Counted from the stretch's first letter, positions 26,547-35,000 are shown. The stretch is DNA of 64,000 nucleotides from Burkholderia cepacia (GCF_001039005.1 NZ_LDWR01000063.1:54039-118038); one strand, 5' to 3'. A program made the numbers and translations. Notes: generated by a model from the letters alone, not told the origin.

Positions 26547-26599
26547 GAAAAATTGTGATTTGTGACGTAAACTATCCGGAAAGCCGATAATTTATCCCC

Positions 26600-27493
26600 A
26601 TGACCCCGGATCAACTGATAACGTTCGCCGCCGTCGCCGAACACCTGAACATCAGCCACGCCGCCGTGGCGCTGCATCTGTCGCAGCCGGCCGTGTCGGG
26701 CCAGTTGCGGCTGCTGCAGGACGAGTTCGGGGAGCCGCTGTACCAGCGCGACGGACGCGGCATCCGTCTGACGCCGGTCGGCGAACAGCTTGCGCAATAC
26801 GCGAAGGCGCAGCGCGACACGTTCGCGCAGGCCCGCGCGTTTCGCGACGCGGTGCGCGGCCTCGAGGCCGGCACGCTGCGGGTCGGCGCGAGCACGACGC
26901 CCGCGAGCTACCTGCTGCCGTACCTGATCGCGGCATTCCAGCCGCGCGCGCCGCGCGTGGCGATCCACACGATGAGCGGCAATACGGCCGACGTGGTCGC
27001 GGCGCTGCCGTCGCTCGACATCGCGATGATCGAAGGGCCGCCCGGCGAGGCGCTGCCGCCCGGCACGGCCGTGCATGCGTGGCACGAGGACGAGATCGTC
27101 GCGATCGTTCCGGCCGGCCATCCGCTCGCAGCGCCCGGCTACGACGCGGGCGTGACGCTCGACGCGCTCGCCGCGCATCCGCTCGTGCTGCGCGAGGAGG
27201 GTTCCGGCGTACGGCAGCTCGTCGAGCGTGCGTTCGCGCACGGCGGCGCGCCGATGCGCGTCGCGTTCGAGATCGCGGGCGTCGAAGCGGTGAAGGAGGC
27301 CGTGCGTGCCGGGATGGGCGTCGGTTTCGTGTCCGCGATGTCGCTGCGTCATCAGGATGCGGCGCTCGTGCTGCGTTCGCTCGCGCCCGCGCCGCTCACG
27401 CGTCATTTCTCCATCCTCGTGCCGCATGGCGGCGCGCCGTCGCGGGTCGCCGCGCAATTCCTCGAAATGAGCCTCTCGCAGGACCTCGCCTGA
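26600..27493 (+). CDS. yeiE: LysR-family regulator, YeiE-like
   Basis: A 297-residue LysR protein: winged helix at ~1-60 (MTPDQLITFAAVAEHLNISHAAVALHLSQPAVSGQLRLLQDEFG) and a periplasmic-binding-like effector domain from ~88 (LRVGASTTPASYLLPYLIAAFQ). YeiE homologues respond to sulfite-related signals and control the adjacent YeiH. The divergent layout fits self-repression plus activation of yeiH. A hairpin follows the stop. Confidence 0.87.
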   Translation: MTPDQLITFAAVAEHLNISHAAVALHLSQPAVSGQLRLLQDEFGEPLYQRDGRGIRLTPVGEQLAQYAKAQRDTFAQARAFRDAVRGLEAGTLRVGASTTPASYLLPYLIAAFQPRAPRVAIHTMSGNTADVVAALPSLDIAMIEGPPGEALPPGTAVHAWHEDEIVAIVPAGHPLAAPGYDAGVTLDALAAHPLVLREEGSGVRQLVERAFAHGGAPMRVAFEIAGVEAVKEAVRAGMGVGFVSAMSLRHQDAALVLRSLAPAPLTRHFSILVPHGGAPSRVAAQFLEMSLSQDLA

Positions 27494-27512
27494 ACAGCCG
27501 AAGCCGGCCCGG

Positions 27513-27545
27513 GAACGCGCGATGCGCGCCTTCGGGCGCGCGTTC
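27513..27545 (+). terminator. Hairpin after yeiE
   Basis: GAACGCGC (27513-27520) pairs with GCGCGTTC (27538-27545), with further GC pairing inside. There is no T-tract, so termination efficiency is uncertain; it separates yeiE from the kgu operon. Confidence 0.5.
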
Positions 27546-27616
27546 ATGCGGCACCCTGTCTTAGGGATTTCCTCTATAGCGTGGGTCTGACACGAAGCGC
27601 ACCATCCGTCTCAAGC

Positions 27617-27636
27617 AAATGGAACCGGTTCCATTT
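27617..27636. promoter_or_regulatory. PtxS-type operator of the kgu operon
   Basis: AAATGGAACCGGTTCCATTT is a perfect 20-bp palindrome with the central CCGG-type axis (ACCGGT) usual for LacI-family repressors. Pseudomonas PtxS is reported to bind a related AACCGGTT palindrome. It sits 18 bp before the kguE start, so binding would block initiation or early elongation; the repressor is coded at 32146. Confidence 0.88.
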
Positions 27637-27654
27637 CGGTGAAAAAGGGCAGAA

Positions 27655-28419
27655 ATGGCAGACATCGTGATCGTGGCGAGCGCATTCGGGATGGACCGCG
27701 TGCGCCAGGAGGGCCACCGCGCATTCGTCGCGACCGCGGCGGCAGCCGGTGCGACCGGTTTCGAGGTGCGGCGCGAACTGTTCGCGTCGGACGACGATGC
27801 GGCACCCGGCGCGCTGGCCGAGCTCGGCGCGCAGCTTGCCGGCCACGGGCTGTGGTCGGTCTATTCGACGCCGGCCATGCTGTACACGGAAACGGGTGCG
27901 CTCGATGCGGACGCATTGCGCGACACGCTCGCGGAGGCCGACGCGCTCGGCGCACGCTTCGTGAAATTCCAGCTCGGCGGCTTCGCCGGCGACGCGCAGG
28001 CGGCCGATATCGTCGCGCTGTCGCGCGGCGCGCGGGCCCGCGTGGTGGTCGAGAACGGCCAGCTTCCGGTCGGCGGCACGCTCGCGCAGTTCCGCGGGCT
28101 GTTCGATGCGCTGGCGGCAGCGGGCACGCCCGATGCGCTCGGGATGACGTTCGACATCGGCAACTGGCAGTGGCCGGGCGAAGCGCCGCTTGATTGCGCG
28201 CAGATGCTCGCGCCGCATGTGGAATACATTCATTGCAAGGCAGTCGAGGGCGAGGGCGCGCGCCGCTTCGCGGTCGCGCCGGCGCCGAACGACCCGCTCG
28301 TGACTGGTGTGCTCGCGGCGCTGCCGCAGCATGCGCCGCGCGGCATCGAGTTTCCGTTCGACGCGGCCGACCTGGCGGGCGATGCATGCCGGCGCGTCGC
28401 GTGGCTCGCAACCGCGTGA
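27655..28419 (+). CDS. kguE: KguE: sugar isomerase/epimerase-like TIM barrel of 2-ketogluconate utilisation
   Basis: A 254-residue xylose-isomerase-like TIM barrel. Visible barrel residues are the C-terminal strand segments ARVVVENGQLPVGG (~122-135), LGMTFDIGNWQWPGE (metal/substrate loop) and VEYIHCKAVEG, with the last acidic IEFPFD. Position first in kguE-K-T-D, directly behind the PtxS-type operator, identifies it. The exact reaction of KguE is not firmly established; an epimerase role is family-based. No good ribosome-binding site except AAAAAGGG around 27643-27649. Confidence 0.85.
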   Translation: MADIVIVASAFGMDRVRQEGHRAFVATAAAAGATGFEVRRELFASDDDAAPGALAELGAQLAGHGLWSVYSTPAMLYTETGALDADALRDTLAEADALGARFVKFQLGGFAGDAQAADIVALSRGARARVVVENGQLPVGGTLAQFRGLFDALAAAGTPDALGMTFDIGNWQWPGEAPLDCAQMLAPHVEYIHCKAVEGEGARRFAVAPAPNDPLVTGVLAALPQHAPRGIEFPFDAADLAGDACRRVAWLATA

Positions 28420-28447
28420 CGGCGACAGGATACTGGAGAGTTCAGTC

Positions 28448-29440
28448 ATGAAAGCAGCACTCGATGTCGTGACCTACGGCGAAGCGATGGCGATGTTCGT
28501 CGCGACCGAGCCCGGCCATCTCGCGCAGGCGGCGCAATTCGCGAAGCGCATCGCGGGCGCCGACCTGAACGTCGCGATCGGCCTGGCGCGGCTCGGCTTC
28601 CGGGTCGGCTGGATGAGCCGCGTCGGCCGCGATTCGTTCGGCGGCTACGTGCTCGACACGCTGGCGCGCGAGGGCATCGACGCGTCATGCGTGACCGTCG
28701 ATCCGCGTTACCCGACCGGTTTCCAGCTGAAATCGCGCAACGACGACGGCAGTGATCCGACCGTCGAATATTTCCGCAAGGGCTCGGCCGCGAGCCACCT
28801 GTCGTGCGACGACTACGTGGCCGACTACGTGCTCGGCGCGCGTCACCTGCACCTGACGGGTGTCGCGCCGGCGATCTCCGCGACCTCCTGCGAGCTCGCG
28901 TTCCATCTCGCGCGCGAGATGCGCGCGGCCGGCAAGACGATCTCGTTCGACCCGAACCTGCGCCCGACGCTGTGGCCGTCGGCCGACGTGATGGCGAAGA
29001 CGCTGAACGCGCTCGCGACGCTCGCCGACTGGGTGCTGCCGGGCCTCGCCGAAGGGCGGCAGCTCACCGGGCACGACACGCCGGCCGACATCGCGGGCTT
29101 CTATCTCGCGCAGGGCGCGCGCGGCGTCGTGATCAAGCTCGGCGCGGAAGGCGCGTATTTCCGGACGGCCGACGGCCGTGAAGGCACGGTTGCAGGCGAG
29201 CGCGTCGAGCGTGTCGTTGACACGGTCGGCGCCGGCGACGGCTTCGCGGTCGGCGTGGTCAGCGCGCTGCTGGAAGGCCGGAGCATCGAGCAGGCGGTCG
29301 CGCGCGGCAACCGGATCGGCGCGCTCGCGATTCAGGTGATCGGCGATTCGGAAGGCTTGCCGACGCGCGATGCACTCGACCGAATCGAAAATGTCAGCAA
29401 TCGCGCCGATCGCTTAGAGGAAACCGTCACCGCGCAATGA
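28448..29440 (+). CDS. kguK: KguK: 2-ketogluconate kinase (PfkB family)
   Basis: A 330-residue ribokinase-fold sugar kinase. N-terminal YGEAMAMFVATEPGHLAQAAQFAKRIAGADLNVAIGLARLG is typical of ketogluconate/KDG kinases; the catalytic PfkB signature is DTVGAGDGFAVGVV (~258-271) with the base aspartate in GAGD. In the kgu pathway it phosphorylates 2-ketogluconate to the 6-phosphate; 2-keto-3-deoxygluconate is the alternative by sequence alone. It starts 28 bp after kguE with GGAGAG upstream. A structured 158-nt gap separates it from kguT. Confidence 0.88.
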   Translation: MKAALDVVTYGEAMAMFVATEPGHLAQAAQFAKRIAGADLNVAIGLARLGFRVGWMSRVGRDSFGGYVLDTLAREGIDASCVTVDPRYPTGFQLKSRNDDGSDPTVEYFRKGSAASHLSCDDYVADYVLGARHLHLTGVAPAISATSCELAFHLAREMRAAGKTISFDPNLRPTLWPSADVMAKTLNALATLADWVLPGLAEGRQLTGHDTPADIAGFYLAQGARGVVIKLGAEGAYFRTADGREGTVAGERVERVVDTVGAGDGFAVGVVSALLEGRSIEQAVARGNRIGALAIQVIGDSEGLPTRDALDRIENVSNRADRLEETVTAQ

Positions 29441-29483
29441 GAGGCCGGACACGGCACAATCCGCGGATTCATTTCGTGCATCG

Positions 29484-29551
29484 AGCACCGCTTTGCGTGG
29501 GGCCGGACGGCAAAGCAGGCGACCGGAGCGGTGCTGATGCACCGCTTCCGG
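29484..29551 (+). promoter_or_regulatory. Alternative hairpins in the kguK-kguT spacer
   Basis: Segment 1 AGCACCGCT (29484-29492) pairs perfectly with segment 2 AGCGGTGCT (29527-29535), enclosing a GCTTTGC/GCAAAGC stem (29490-29496 with 29510-29516). Segment 2 can instead pair with segment 3 GCACCGCTTCCGG (29539-29551) through CCGGAGCGGTGC (29523-29534), with one bulged base. The two folds exclude each other. No T-tract follows, so any role would be in mRNA processing, stability or translation. Confidence 0.6.
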
Positions 29552-29556
29552 CCGCG

Positions 29557-29590
29557 AAGCGCTGAAGTGTCAGCCCGGTCAACATAGGAG
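29557..29590 (+). repeat. Leader repeat copy before kguT
   Basis: AAGCGCTGAAG (29557-29567) is identical to 32029-32039. The hairpin GCGCT-GA-AGTGT (29559-29570) keeps pairing through G-U wobbles, and an AGGAG ribosome-binding site follows at 29586-29590, 16 nt after the stem, as in the other copies. Confidence 0.55.
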
Positions 29591-29598
29591 ACATTCTG

Positions 29599-30879
29599 AT
29601 GGCAACCAATCTCGCAGCCCGACGCTGGTGGACGATCATGCCGATCGTCTTCATCACGTACAGCCTCGCCTACCTCGACCGCGCGAACTACGGGTTCGCG
29701 GCCGCGGCCGGCATCAACCAGGACCTCGGGATCAGCAAGGGCCTGTCGTCGCTGATCGGCGCGCTGTTCTTCCTCGGCTACTTCTTCTTCCAGATTCCCG
29801 GCGCGATCTATGCGGAGCGCCGCAGCGTGAAGAAGCTCGTGTTCGTCAGCCTCGTGCTGTGGGGCGGCTGCGCGGCGCTCACGGGCGTGGTCAGCAACAT
29901 CCCGTCGCTGATGGTGATCCGCTTCCTGCTCGGCGTCGTCGAGGCGGCCGTGATGCCGGCGATGCTGATCTACATCAGCAACTGGTTCACGAAGAACGAG
30001 CGCTCGCGCGCGAACACGTTCCTGATCCTCGGCAACCCGGTCACCGTGCTGTGGATGTCGATCGTGTCGGGTTATCTCGTGCACGAATTCGGCTGGCGCC
30101 ACATGTTCATCGCCGAAGGCGTGCCGGCCATCATCTGGGCCGTGTGCTGGTGGTTCCTCGTGCAGGACAAGCCGGCCGATTCGCCGTGGCTCAACGCGCA
30201 GGAAAAGCGCGACCTCGACGCCGCGCTGGTGGCCGAGCAGGCGGCGATCAAGCCCGTGCGCAACTATGCCGAAGCGTTCCGCTCGCCGGCCGTGATCAAG
30301 CTGTGTGCGCAGTATTTCTGCTGGAGCATCGGCGTGTACGGCTTCGTGCTGTGGTTGCCGTCGATCGTCAAGAACGGCTCCGATCTCGGCATGGTCGCGA
30401 CCGGCTGGCTGTCCGCGCTGCCGTATCTCGCGGCGACGATCGCGATGATCGCCGCGTCGTGGGCGTCCGACCGGGTCGGCTCGCGGCGCGGCTTCGTGTG
30501 GCCGTTCCTGCTGATCGGCGCGGCCGCGTTCGCCGCGTCGTACGCGCTCGGCTCGTCGCATTTCTGGATCTCGTATGCGCTGCTGGTGGTCGCGGGCGCC
30601 GCGATGTACGCGCCGTATGGCCCGTTCTTCGCGATCGTGCCGGAGTTGCTGCCGAAGAACGTCGCCGGCGGCGCGATGGCGCTGATCAACAGCATGGGCG
30701 CGCTCGGCTCGTTCGTCGGCTCGTACTTCGTTGGTTACCTGAACGGCGCGACCGGGTCGCCCGTCGCGTCGTATGCGTTCATGAGCGCCGCGCTCGTCGC
30801 CGCGGTGATCCTCACGCTGTCCGTCAAACCCCAGGCGCGCGATGCGCATCCGCTCGCGGCGCCGCTGCAAGGAAAATGA
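29599..30879 (+). CDS. kguT: KguT: 2-ketogluconate MFS transporter
   Basis: A 426-residue major-facilitator permease of the anion:cation symporter (ACS) group with twelve transmembrane helices. The start MATNLAARRWWTIMPIVFITYSLAYLDRANYGFAAAAGI and the YISNWFTKNERSRANTF loop are typical of sugar-acid transporters. Context in the kgu operon points to 2-ketogluconate uptake. AGGAG lies 8 nt before the ATG. It is 4 bp from kguD. Confidence 0.89.
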   Translation: MATNLAARRWWTIMPIVFITYSLAYLDRANYGFAAAAGINQDLGISKGLSSLIGALFFLGYFFFQIPGAIYAERRSVKKLVFVSLVLWGGCAALTGVVSNIPSLMVIRFLLGVVEAAVMPAMLIYISNWFTKNERSRANTFLILGNPVTVLWMSIVSGYLVHEFGWRHMFIAEGVPAIIWAVCWWFLVQDKPADSPWLNAQEKRDLDAALVAEQAAIKPVRNYAEAFRSPAVIKLCAQYFCWSIGVYGFVLWLPSIVKNGSDLGMVATGWLSALPYLAATIAMIAASWASDRVGSRRGFVWPFLLIGAAAFAASYALGSSHFWISYALLVVAGAAMYAPYGPFFAIVPELLPKNVAGGAMALINSMGALGSFVGSYFVGYLNGATGSPVASYAFMSAALVAAVILTLSVKPQARDAHPLAAPLQGK

Positions 30880-30883
30880 AACG

Positions 30884-31849
30884 ATGAAGCCTCGTATCGT
30901 CGCGTACAAGCCGCTGCCCGATGACGTACTCGCGTACCTGCGCGAGCATGCGGACGTCGTGCAGGCCGACGGCGCCGACGCGCTCGCGGATGCGCTCGGC
31001 AACGCGGACGGCGCGATCGGCGCGAGCCTGAAGGTCACGCCGCAGATGCTCGACCGTGCGCCGCGGCTGAAGGCCTGGTCGACGATCTCGGTCGGCTACG
31101 ACAATTTCGACGTCGCGGATCTCACGCGGCGCGGCATCGTGCTCGCGCATACGCCGGACGTGCTGACCGAATCGACCGCCGATACGGTGTTTTCGCTGAT
31201 CCTCGCGTCCGCGCGGCGCGTGGTCGAGCTGGCCGAGTGGGTGAAGGCCGGCCACTGGCACCGCAGCATCGGACCCGACCTGTACGGCACCGACGTGCAG
31301 GGCAAGACGCTCGGCATCGTCGGGCTCGGGCGCATCGGCGGCGCGGTCGCGCGCCGCGCGGCGCTCGGCTTCCGGATGCAGGTGCTGTACGCGAACCGGT
31401 CCGCGCATGCCGAAGCCGAGGCGCAGTACGGCGCGCGGCGCGTGACGCTCGATGAGTTGCTCGCGCAGTCGGATTTCGTGTGCGTGCAGGTGCCGCTGTC
31501 GCCGGAAACGCACCATCTGATCGGCGCGCCGGAATTCGCGAAGATGAAGCGCGGTGCGATCCTGATCAACGCATCGCGCGGGCCGGTCGTCGACGAAGCC
31601 GCGCTGATCGACGCGTTGCGCGCGGGCACGATCCGCGGCGCGGGGCTCGACGTGTTCGAGAAGGAGCCGCTGCCGGCGGATTCGCCGTTGCTGCAGATGA
31701 AGAACGTCGTCGCGCTGCCGCATATCGGCTCGGCGACCCACGAGACGCGCCACGCGATGGCGCGTTGCGCCGCGGAAAACCTGGTCGGCGCGCTGGCCGG
31801 CACGCTGCGCACGAATCTCGTCAATCCGGACGCGCTCGCACGGGCCTGA
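30884..31849 (+). CDS. kguD: KguD: 2-keto-6-phosphogluconate reductase
   Basis: A 321-residue D-2-hydroxyacid dehydrogenase. The NAD(P) motif GLGRIGGAVARR is near residues 146-157, the catalytic arginine lies in INASRGPVVDE (~227-237), the glutamate in LDVFEKEP (~256-263), and the acid-base histidine in LPHIGSAT (~280-287). In the kgu route it reduces 2-keto-6-phosphogluconate to 6-phosphogluconate for the Entner-Doudoroff pathway. AAGGAAA precedes the ATG. It ends the operon, 222 bp before the ptxS leader. Confidence 0.88.
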   Translation: MKPRIVAYKPLPDDVLAYLREHADVVQADGADALADALGNADGAIGASLKVTPQMLDRAPRLKAWSTISVGYDNFDVADLTRRGIVLAHTPDVLTESTADTVFSLILASARRVVELAEWVKAGHWHRSIGPDLYGTDVQGKTLGIVGLGRIGGAVARRAALGFRMQVLYANRSAHAEAEAQYGARRVTLDELLAQSDFVCVQVPLSPETHHLIGAPEFAKMKRGAILINASRGPVVDEAALIDALRAGTIRGAGLDVFEKEPLPADSPLLQMKNVVALPHIGSATHETRHAMARCAAENLVGALAGTLRTNLVNPDALARA

Positions 31850-32023
31850 GCCGCGGCAGGCGACCGGCCGGCGGGGTGCCGGCGCCGTTAGAGTCGATGG
31901 TCTTGGTGCCGGAGGGCTGGCTGCGTTATGATCGCCCGCTCGTCGTATCGATGGTCCGGCAACGCTGCCGGCTGCGTTCGGCGACGGGCATCCGCGCCAG
32001 GTCCGGTGCGGCCGACTGCTACC

Positions 32024-32061
32024 AGTGCAAGCGCTGAAGCGCCAACGCTGACCGACAGGAG
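32024..32061 (+). repeat. Leader repeat copy before the ptxS leader peptide
   Basis: Outer arms AGTG (32024-32027) and CGCT (32046-32049), inner stem GCGCT-GA-AGCGC (32031-32042), then CGACAGGAG (32053-32061), a ribosome-binding site identical to that at 49001-49009. Confidence 0.65.
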
Positions 32062-32071
32062 AGTCCGCCGG

Positions 32072-32149
32072 GTGGCTTACGTTTCCAACAACAAAGGTCC
32101 GTCTGCTCACGAAGCGGCGCGGATCATACGTCGCGAGGCACGACAGTGA
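32072..32149 (+). CDS. Candidate 25-residue leader peptide coupled to ptxS
   Basis: A GTG-initiated frame reads VAYVSNNKGPSAHEAARIIRREARQ and stops in GTGA, where the GTG is the ptxS start. A strong ribosome-binding site (CAGGAG, 32056-32061) sits 10 nt before this GTG, whereas ptxS itself has none. That makes translational coupling of ptxS to this frame likely. The peptide is basic and helical in its second half, unlike any family I know. It could alternatively be an N-terminal part of ptxS only if a frameshift existed, which I do not see. Confidence 0.45.
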   Translation: MAYVSNNKGPSAHEAARIIRREARQ

Positions 32150-33189
32150 CCGATTCGCAACCTTCCACGACGCGTCCGGCGACGATCAGCGACGTCGCGC
32201 GCGAGGCCGGCACGGGCAAGACCAGCGTTTCGCGCTACCTGAACGGCGAGACGCATGTGCTGTCCATCGATCTGCGCCAGCGGATCGAAGCGGCGATCGC
32301 GCGGCTCAACTACCGCCCGAACCAGATGGCGCGCGGGCTCAAGCGTGGCCGCAACCGGCTGCTCGGCATGCTGGCGGCCGACCTGACCAATCCCTACACC
32401 GTCGAAGTGCTGCAGGGCGTCGAGGCCGCGTGCCACGCGCTCGGCTACATGCCGCTCATCTGTCACGCGGCGAACGAAGTCGAGATGGAGCGCCGCTTCC
32501 TGCAGCTGCTCACGACCTACCGCGTCGAAGGGCTGATCGTCAACGCGCTCGGCGCCGACGAGGACGTGCTGCGCCCGTTGCGCGGAGCCGGCATCCCGGC
32601 CGTGCTCGTCGACCGGACCGTCGAGGGTTTCGAGGCCGACCTGATCGGCCTCGACAACGCGGACGCAATCGAGATGGCGCTCGCGCACCTGGTCGAACAC
32701 GGTTTCGACGCGATCCATTTCGTCGTGCAGCCGTTCGAGCGCGTCAGCTCGCGGCGCGTGCGCGAGGCCGCGTTCCGCGCGGCGCTGGATGCGCGCGGGC
32801 TGACGGTGCCATCGACGATCGTGCTCGACCTGAACGAACCCGACGCCGTCGCCGCGGCGCTCGCCGACGTCGATACCCGGATCGACGACGCGGCACGGCG
32901 CGGCGTGCGCGCCGCACTGTTCGCCGCGAACGCGCCGGTCGCGCTGGCGATCGCGCGCCACCTGCGCGCGCGGTTCGGCGCCGCGTGGCAGCAGAAGGCA
33001 GCGCTGCTGTCGATCGACGATCCGGAATGGGCCGAGCTGATCGGCATCACGACGATCCGTCAGCCGACCTACGAAATCGGCTACAAGGCCGTCGAATTCG
33101 TGCACGAGCGGATCGACGGCGCAGCGGGCGACGTGCGCGTCGCGATGCTGCCGGGCGAGTTGATAACGCGCGCGTCGACCGCAAGCTGA
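32146..33189 (+). CDS. ptxS: PtxS: LacI-family repressor of 2-ketogluconate genes
   Basis: A 347-residue LacI/GalR protein. Helix-turn-helix and hinge: TISDVAREAGTGKTSVSRYLNGETHVLSIDLRQRIEAAIARLNYRPNQMARGLKRGR (~12-68). The effector domain begins LLGMLAADLTNPYTVEVLQGVEAACHALGY. Pseudomonas PtxS is released from its operator by 2-ketogluconate; the perfect palindrome at 27617 is the likely target here. GTG 32146 overlaps the candidate leader peptide stop. It lies downstream of kguD, same strand, as in Pseudomonas. Confidence 0.88.
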   Translation: MTDSQPSTTRPATISDVAREAGTGKTSVSRYLNGETHVLSIDLRQRIEAAIARLNYRPNQMARGLKRGRNRLLGMLAADLTNPYTVEVLQGVEAACHALGYMPLICHAANEVEMERRFLQLLTTYRVEGLIVNALGADEDVLRPLRGAGIPAVLVDRTVEGFEADLIGLDNADAIEMALAHLVEHGFDAIHFVVQPFERVSSRRVREAAFRAALDARGLTVPSTIVLDLNEPDAVAAALADVDTRIDDAARRGVRAALFAANAPVALAIARHLRARFGAAWQQKAALLSIDDPEWAELIGITTIRQPTYEIGYKAVEFVHERIDGAAGDVRVAMLPGELITRASTAS

Positions 33190-33242
33190 GTATCATTCGG
33201 GCACGCAGCGCGCCAGGTGCGCTGCCCCGAACAAGGAATTAC

Positions 33243-34031
33243 ATGATTGTCGCTCCCGTCACGCTGGCGGTGCTGATCGCCGCCACGCTGATCATCGCGC
33301 TGCTGCCGCTCGTCCTCTACCGACTCCTGCGCAAGCCGCTTGCGCTCAATCGTCGCGACACGATCGTCGGCGTCGCCGTCTTCACGCTGTTTGCGATGAT
33401 CCTCGAACGTGCGTTCCACGGGCTCGTGCTGAGCCAGACCCCGGCGGGTGGCTGGCTGACGCAGCCGCTCGCGTTCGTCGCGTACAGCGCGCTCGCGACC
33501 GCCGTGTTCGAGGAAGTCGGCCGTTATCTCGGGATGCGCTTCCTGAGCCGGCGTTACGGCGCGTCGGTCGGCGACGGTCGTGCGATCGGCTACGGGATCG
33601 GTCACGGCGGCGCCGAAGCGTGGTTCGTCGGCGTGCTCGTGTGGGGCCAATGGTCGTATCTCGCGTGGCTGGCGAGCCGCGGCCAGCTCGAGACGCAACT
33701 GTCCGACCTGCCGGGCGATACCGTCGTGCGGCTGCACGTGATGCTGGCAACACTGTCGGCGCAGTCGATGCTGCTGTTGCTGCTCGAGCGCTGCGCGGCA
33801 TTCGTGCTGCAGCTTGCGCTGTCGGTGCTGGTATGGCGCGGCGTGCGCGCCGGCCGCGCGGGCGTGTTGCCGCTCGCGATCGTGCTGCATGCACTCGCGG
33901 CGGCGCCGGCGCTGCTGTACCAGGTGCGTGTGCTGCCGGCCGCATGGGTCGAGGGCGCGTATTTCGTGCTGGCCGCGATCCTGGTCGTCGTGATGGTCAA
34001 GACGTGCCGGCCGTCGCGTACGGCTGCCTGA
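33243..34031 (+). CDS. YhfC-like intramembrane metalloprotease family protein
   Basis: A 262-residue membrane protein with about seven hydrophobic segments. TAVFEEVGRYLGMRF (~81-95) and IGYGIGHGGAEAWFVG (~116-131) give the EE-xx-R and HGGxE motifs of the YhfC/PrsW-type group (DUF2324), proposed to be intramembrane metalloproteases related to CAAX peptidases. Activity is not demonstrated for most members. AAGGA precedes the ATG at 33243. It is followed closely by the DUF3022-like gene. Confidence 0.8.
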   Translation: MIVAPVTLAVLIAATLIIALLPLVLYRLLRKPLALNRRDTIVGVAVFTLFAMILERAFHGLVLSQTPAGGWLTQPLAFVAYSALATAVFEEVGRYLGMRFLSRRYGASVGDGRAIGYGIGHGGAEAWFVGVLVWGQWSYLAWLASRGQLETQLSDLPGDTVVRLHVMLATLSAQSMLLLLLERCAAFVLQLALSVLVWRGVRAGRAGVLPLAIVLHALAAAPALLYQVRVLPAAWVEGAYFVLAAILVVVMVKTCRPSRTAA

Positions 34032-34044
34032 CGGGAGAGACGGG

Positions 34045-34407
34045 ATGGACGACTATCTGATCGAATGCCAGAGCGCGGAATTCGACGCGCTCGCGCGCGT
34101 GATCTGCGATCTCTTTCCGGAGCAGACGCGCTTCGCCGAAAGCAGCGACGAGCGCGGGCGGTTCCTGTCCGTGCACTGGCTCGCGATGCGTTTCGGCGCG
34201 ACGCCGAAGCGGATGACGCTCGATATCCGCGTCGTGCCGGCCGCGCTCGCGCGTTATCTCGCGCTCAAGCCGATGCAGCGTGCGCGCAGCCACGCGGTGC
34301 TGCATGCGTATACGGAAGCGATGCTCGGGTCGCTCGAGGAGCGACACGCGGCCGGTGAGGCCGTCGAGCGCAACGCGGAACTCGAACTGGACGAAGACTT
34401 TGCGTGA
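34045..34407 (+). CDS. Small DUF3022-like protein
   Basis: A 120-residue soluble protein with an acidic end (ERNAELELDEDFA). The central RMTLDIRVVPAALARYLALKPMQRARSHAVLHAYTEAML resembles the DUF3022 proteins common in Burkholderia, whose role is unknown. GGAGA lies before the ATG at 34045. It starts 13 bp after the YhfC-like gene, so they probably share a transcript. Confidence 0.7.
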   Translation: MDDYLIECQSAEFDALARVICDLFPEQTRFAESSDERGRFLSVHWLAMRFGATPKRMTLDIRVVPAALARYLALKPMQRARSHAVLHAYTEAMLGSLEERHAAGEAVERNAELELDEDFA

Positions 34408-34412
34408 GCGTT

Positions 34413-34435
34413 CGCGCCGGCGCCATGCCGGCGCG
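34413..34435. terminator. GC hairpin between convergent genes
   Basis: CGCGCCGGC (34413-34421) and GCCGGCGCG (34427-34435) form a perfect 9-bp stem with a 5-nt loop, placed 6 bp from each convergent stop codon. No U-tract, so termination may depend on Rho. Confidence 0.6.
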
Positions 34436-34440
34436 CGGCA

Positions 34441-34872
34441 TTACGCGTCGCGGTAGACCTGCGCGAAGCGCTGCGCCTGCACGACGCCGTAGTCGCCGGG
34501 CGCGTACTGCATCACCCAGTCGCCGGCGACGCCGCGCAGCGTGTCGCCGTTTTCGGAGCGGGCGATCGTAAACGGCTCGTCCATCCGGCGGGCGAGCACG
34601 ACGGCCGGCCGGTTCCGGTATGCGCCCGGTGCGCCGTGCGCGAGTGCCGGATCGGCAGGCAGGTATTTGGCGTCGAAACGCGCGCGCGACACGACCCAGC
34701 GGTCGCCGGTCGAGCCCGTGATCAGCGCGTCGCCCGCGGCATAGCGGTTCGGGCCTTCGAGGCTCATCAGTTCGCCGTCGGCGTCCGCGAATGAAACCGC
34801 GACGGTTTCGTCCTTGACGACTTGACGGGCCTGCGGGTCGTTACGCAGATCGATGTGCTTGAGTTCGAGCAT
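34441..34872 (-). CDS. PGDYG-domain protein
   Basis: A 143-residue protein ending in PGDYGVVQAQRFAQVYRDA, the PGDYG motif after which the family is named. It repeats a theme twice: VKDETVAVSFADADGELMSLEGPNRYAAGDALITG and the GVAGDWVMQYAPGDYGVV part, both resembling a small beta fold. Function unknown. ATG 34872 (MLELKHIDLRN) is chosen; a longer frame to 34953 lacks family resemblance. Convergent with the DUF3022-like gene. Confidence 0.75.
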   Translation of the reverse strand: MLELKHIDLRNDPQARQVVKDETVAVSFADADGELMSLEGPNRYAAGDALITGSTGDRWVVSRARFDAKYLPADPALAHGAPGAYRNRPAVVLARRMDEPFTIARSENGDTLRGVAGDWVMQYAPGDYGVVQAQRFAQVYRDA

Positions 34873-35000
34873 GGCGAGGAAGTGCGGGAAAAGCCGGGAG
34901 CTTATCCCGAATTCGGCGCGCCGTGTGACGCGCCGATCGCCTGTAGCGGGCACGGCGCCGCTCGGCCCGGACGGCCAGCGCGGCGCCGGCGGGGAGGGCG

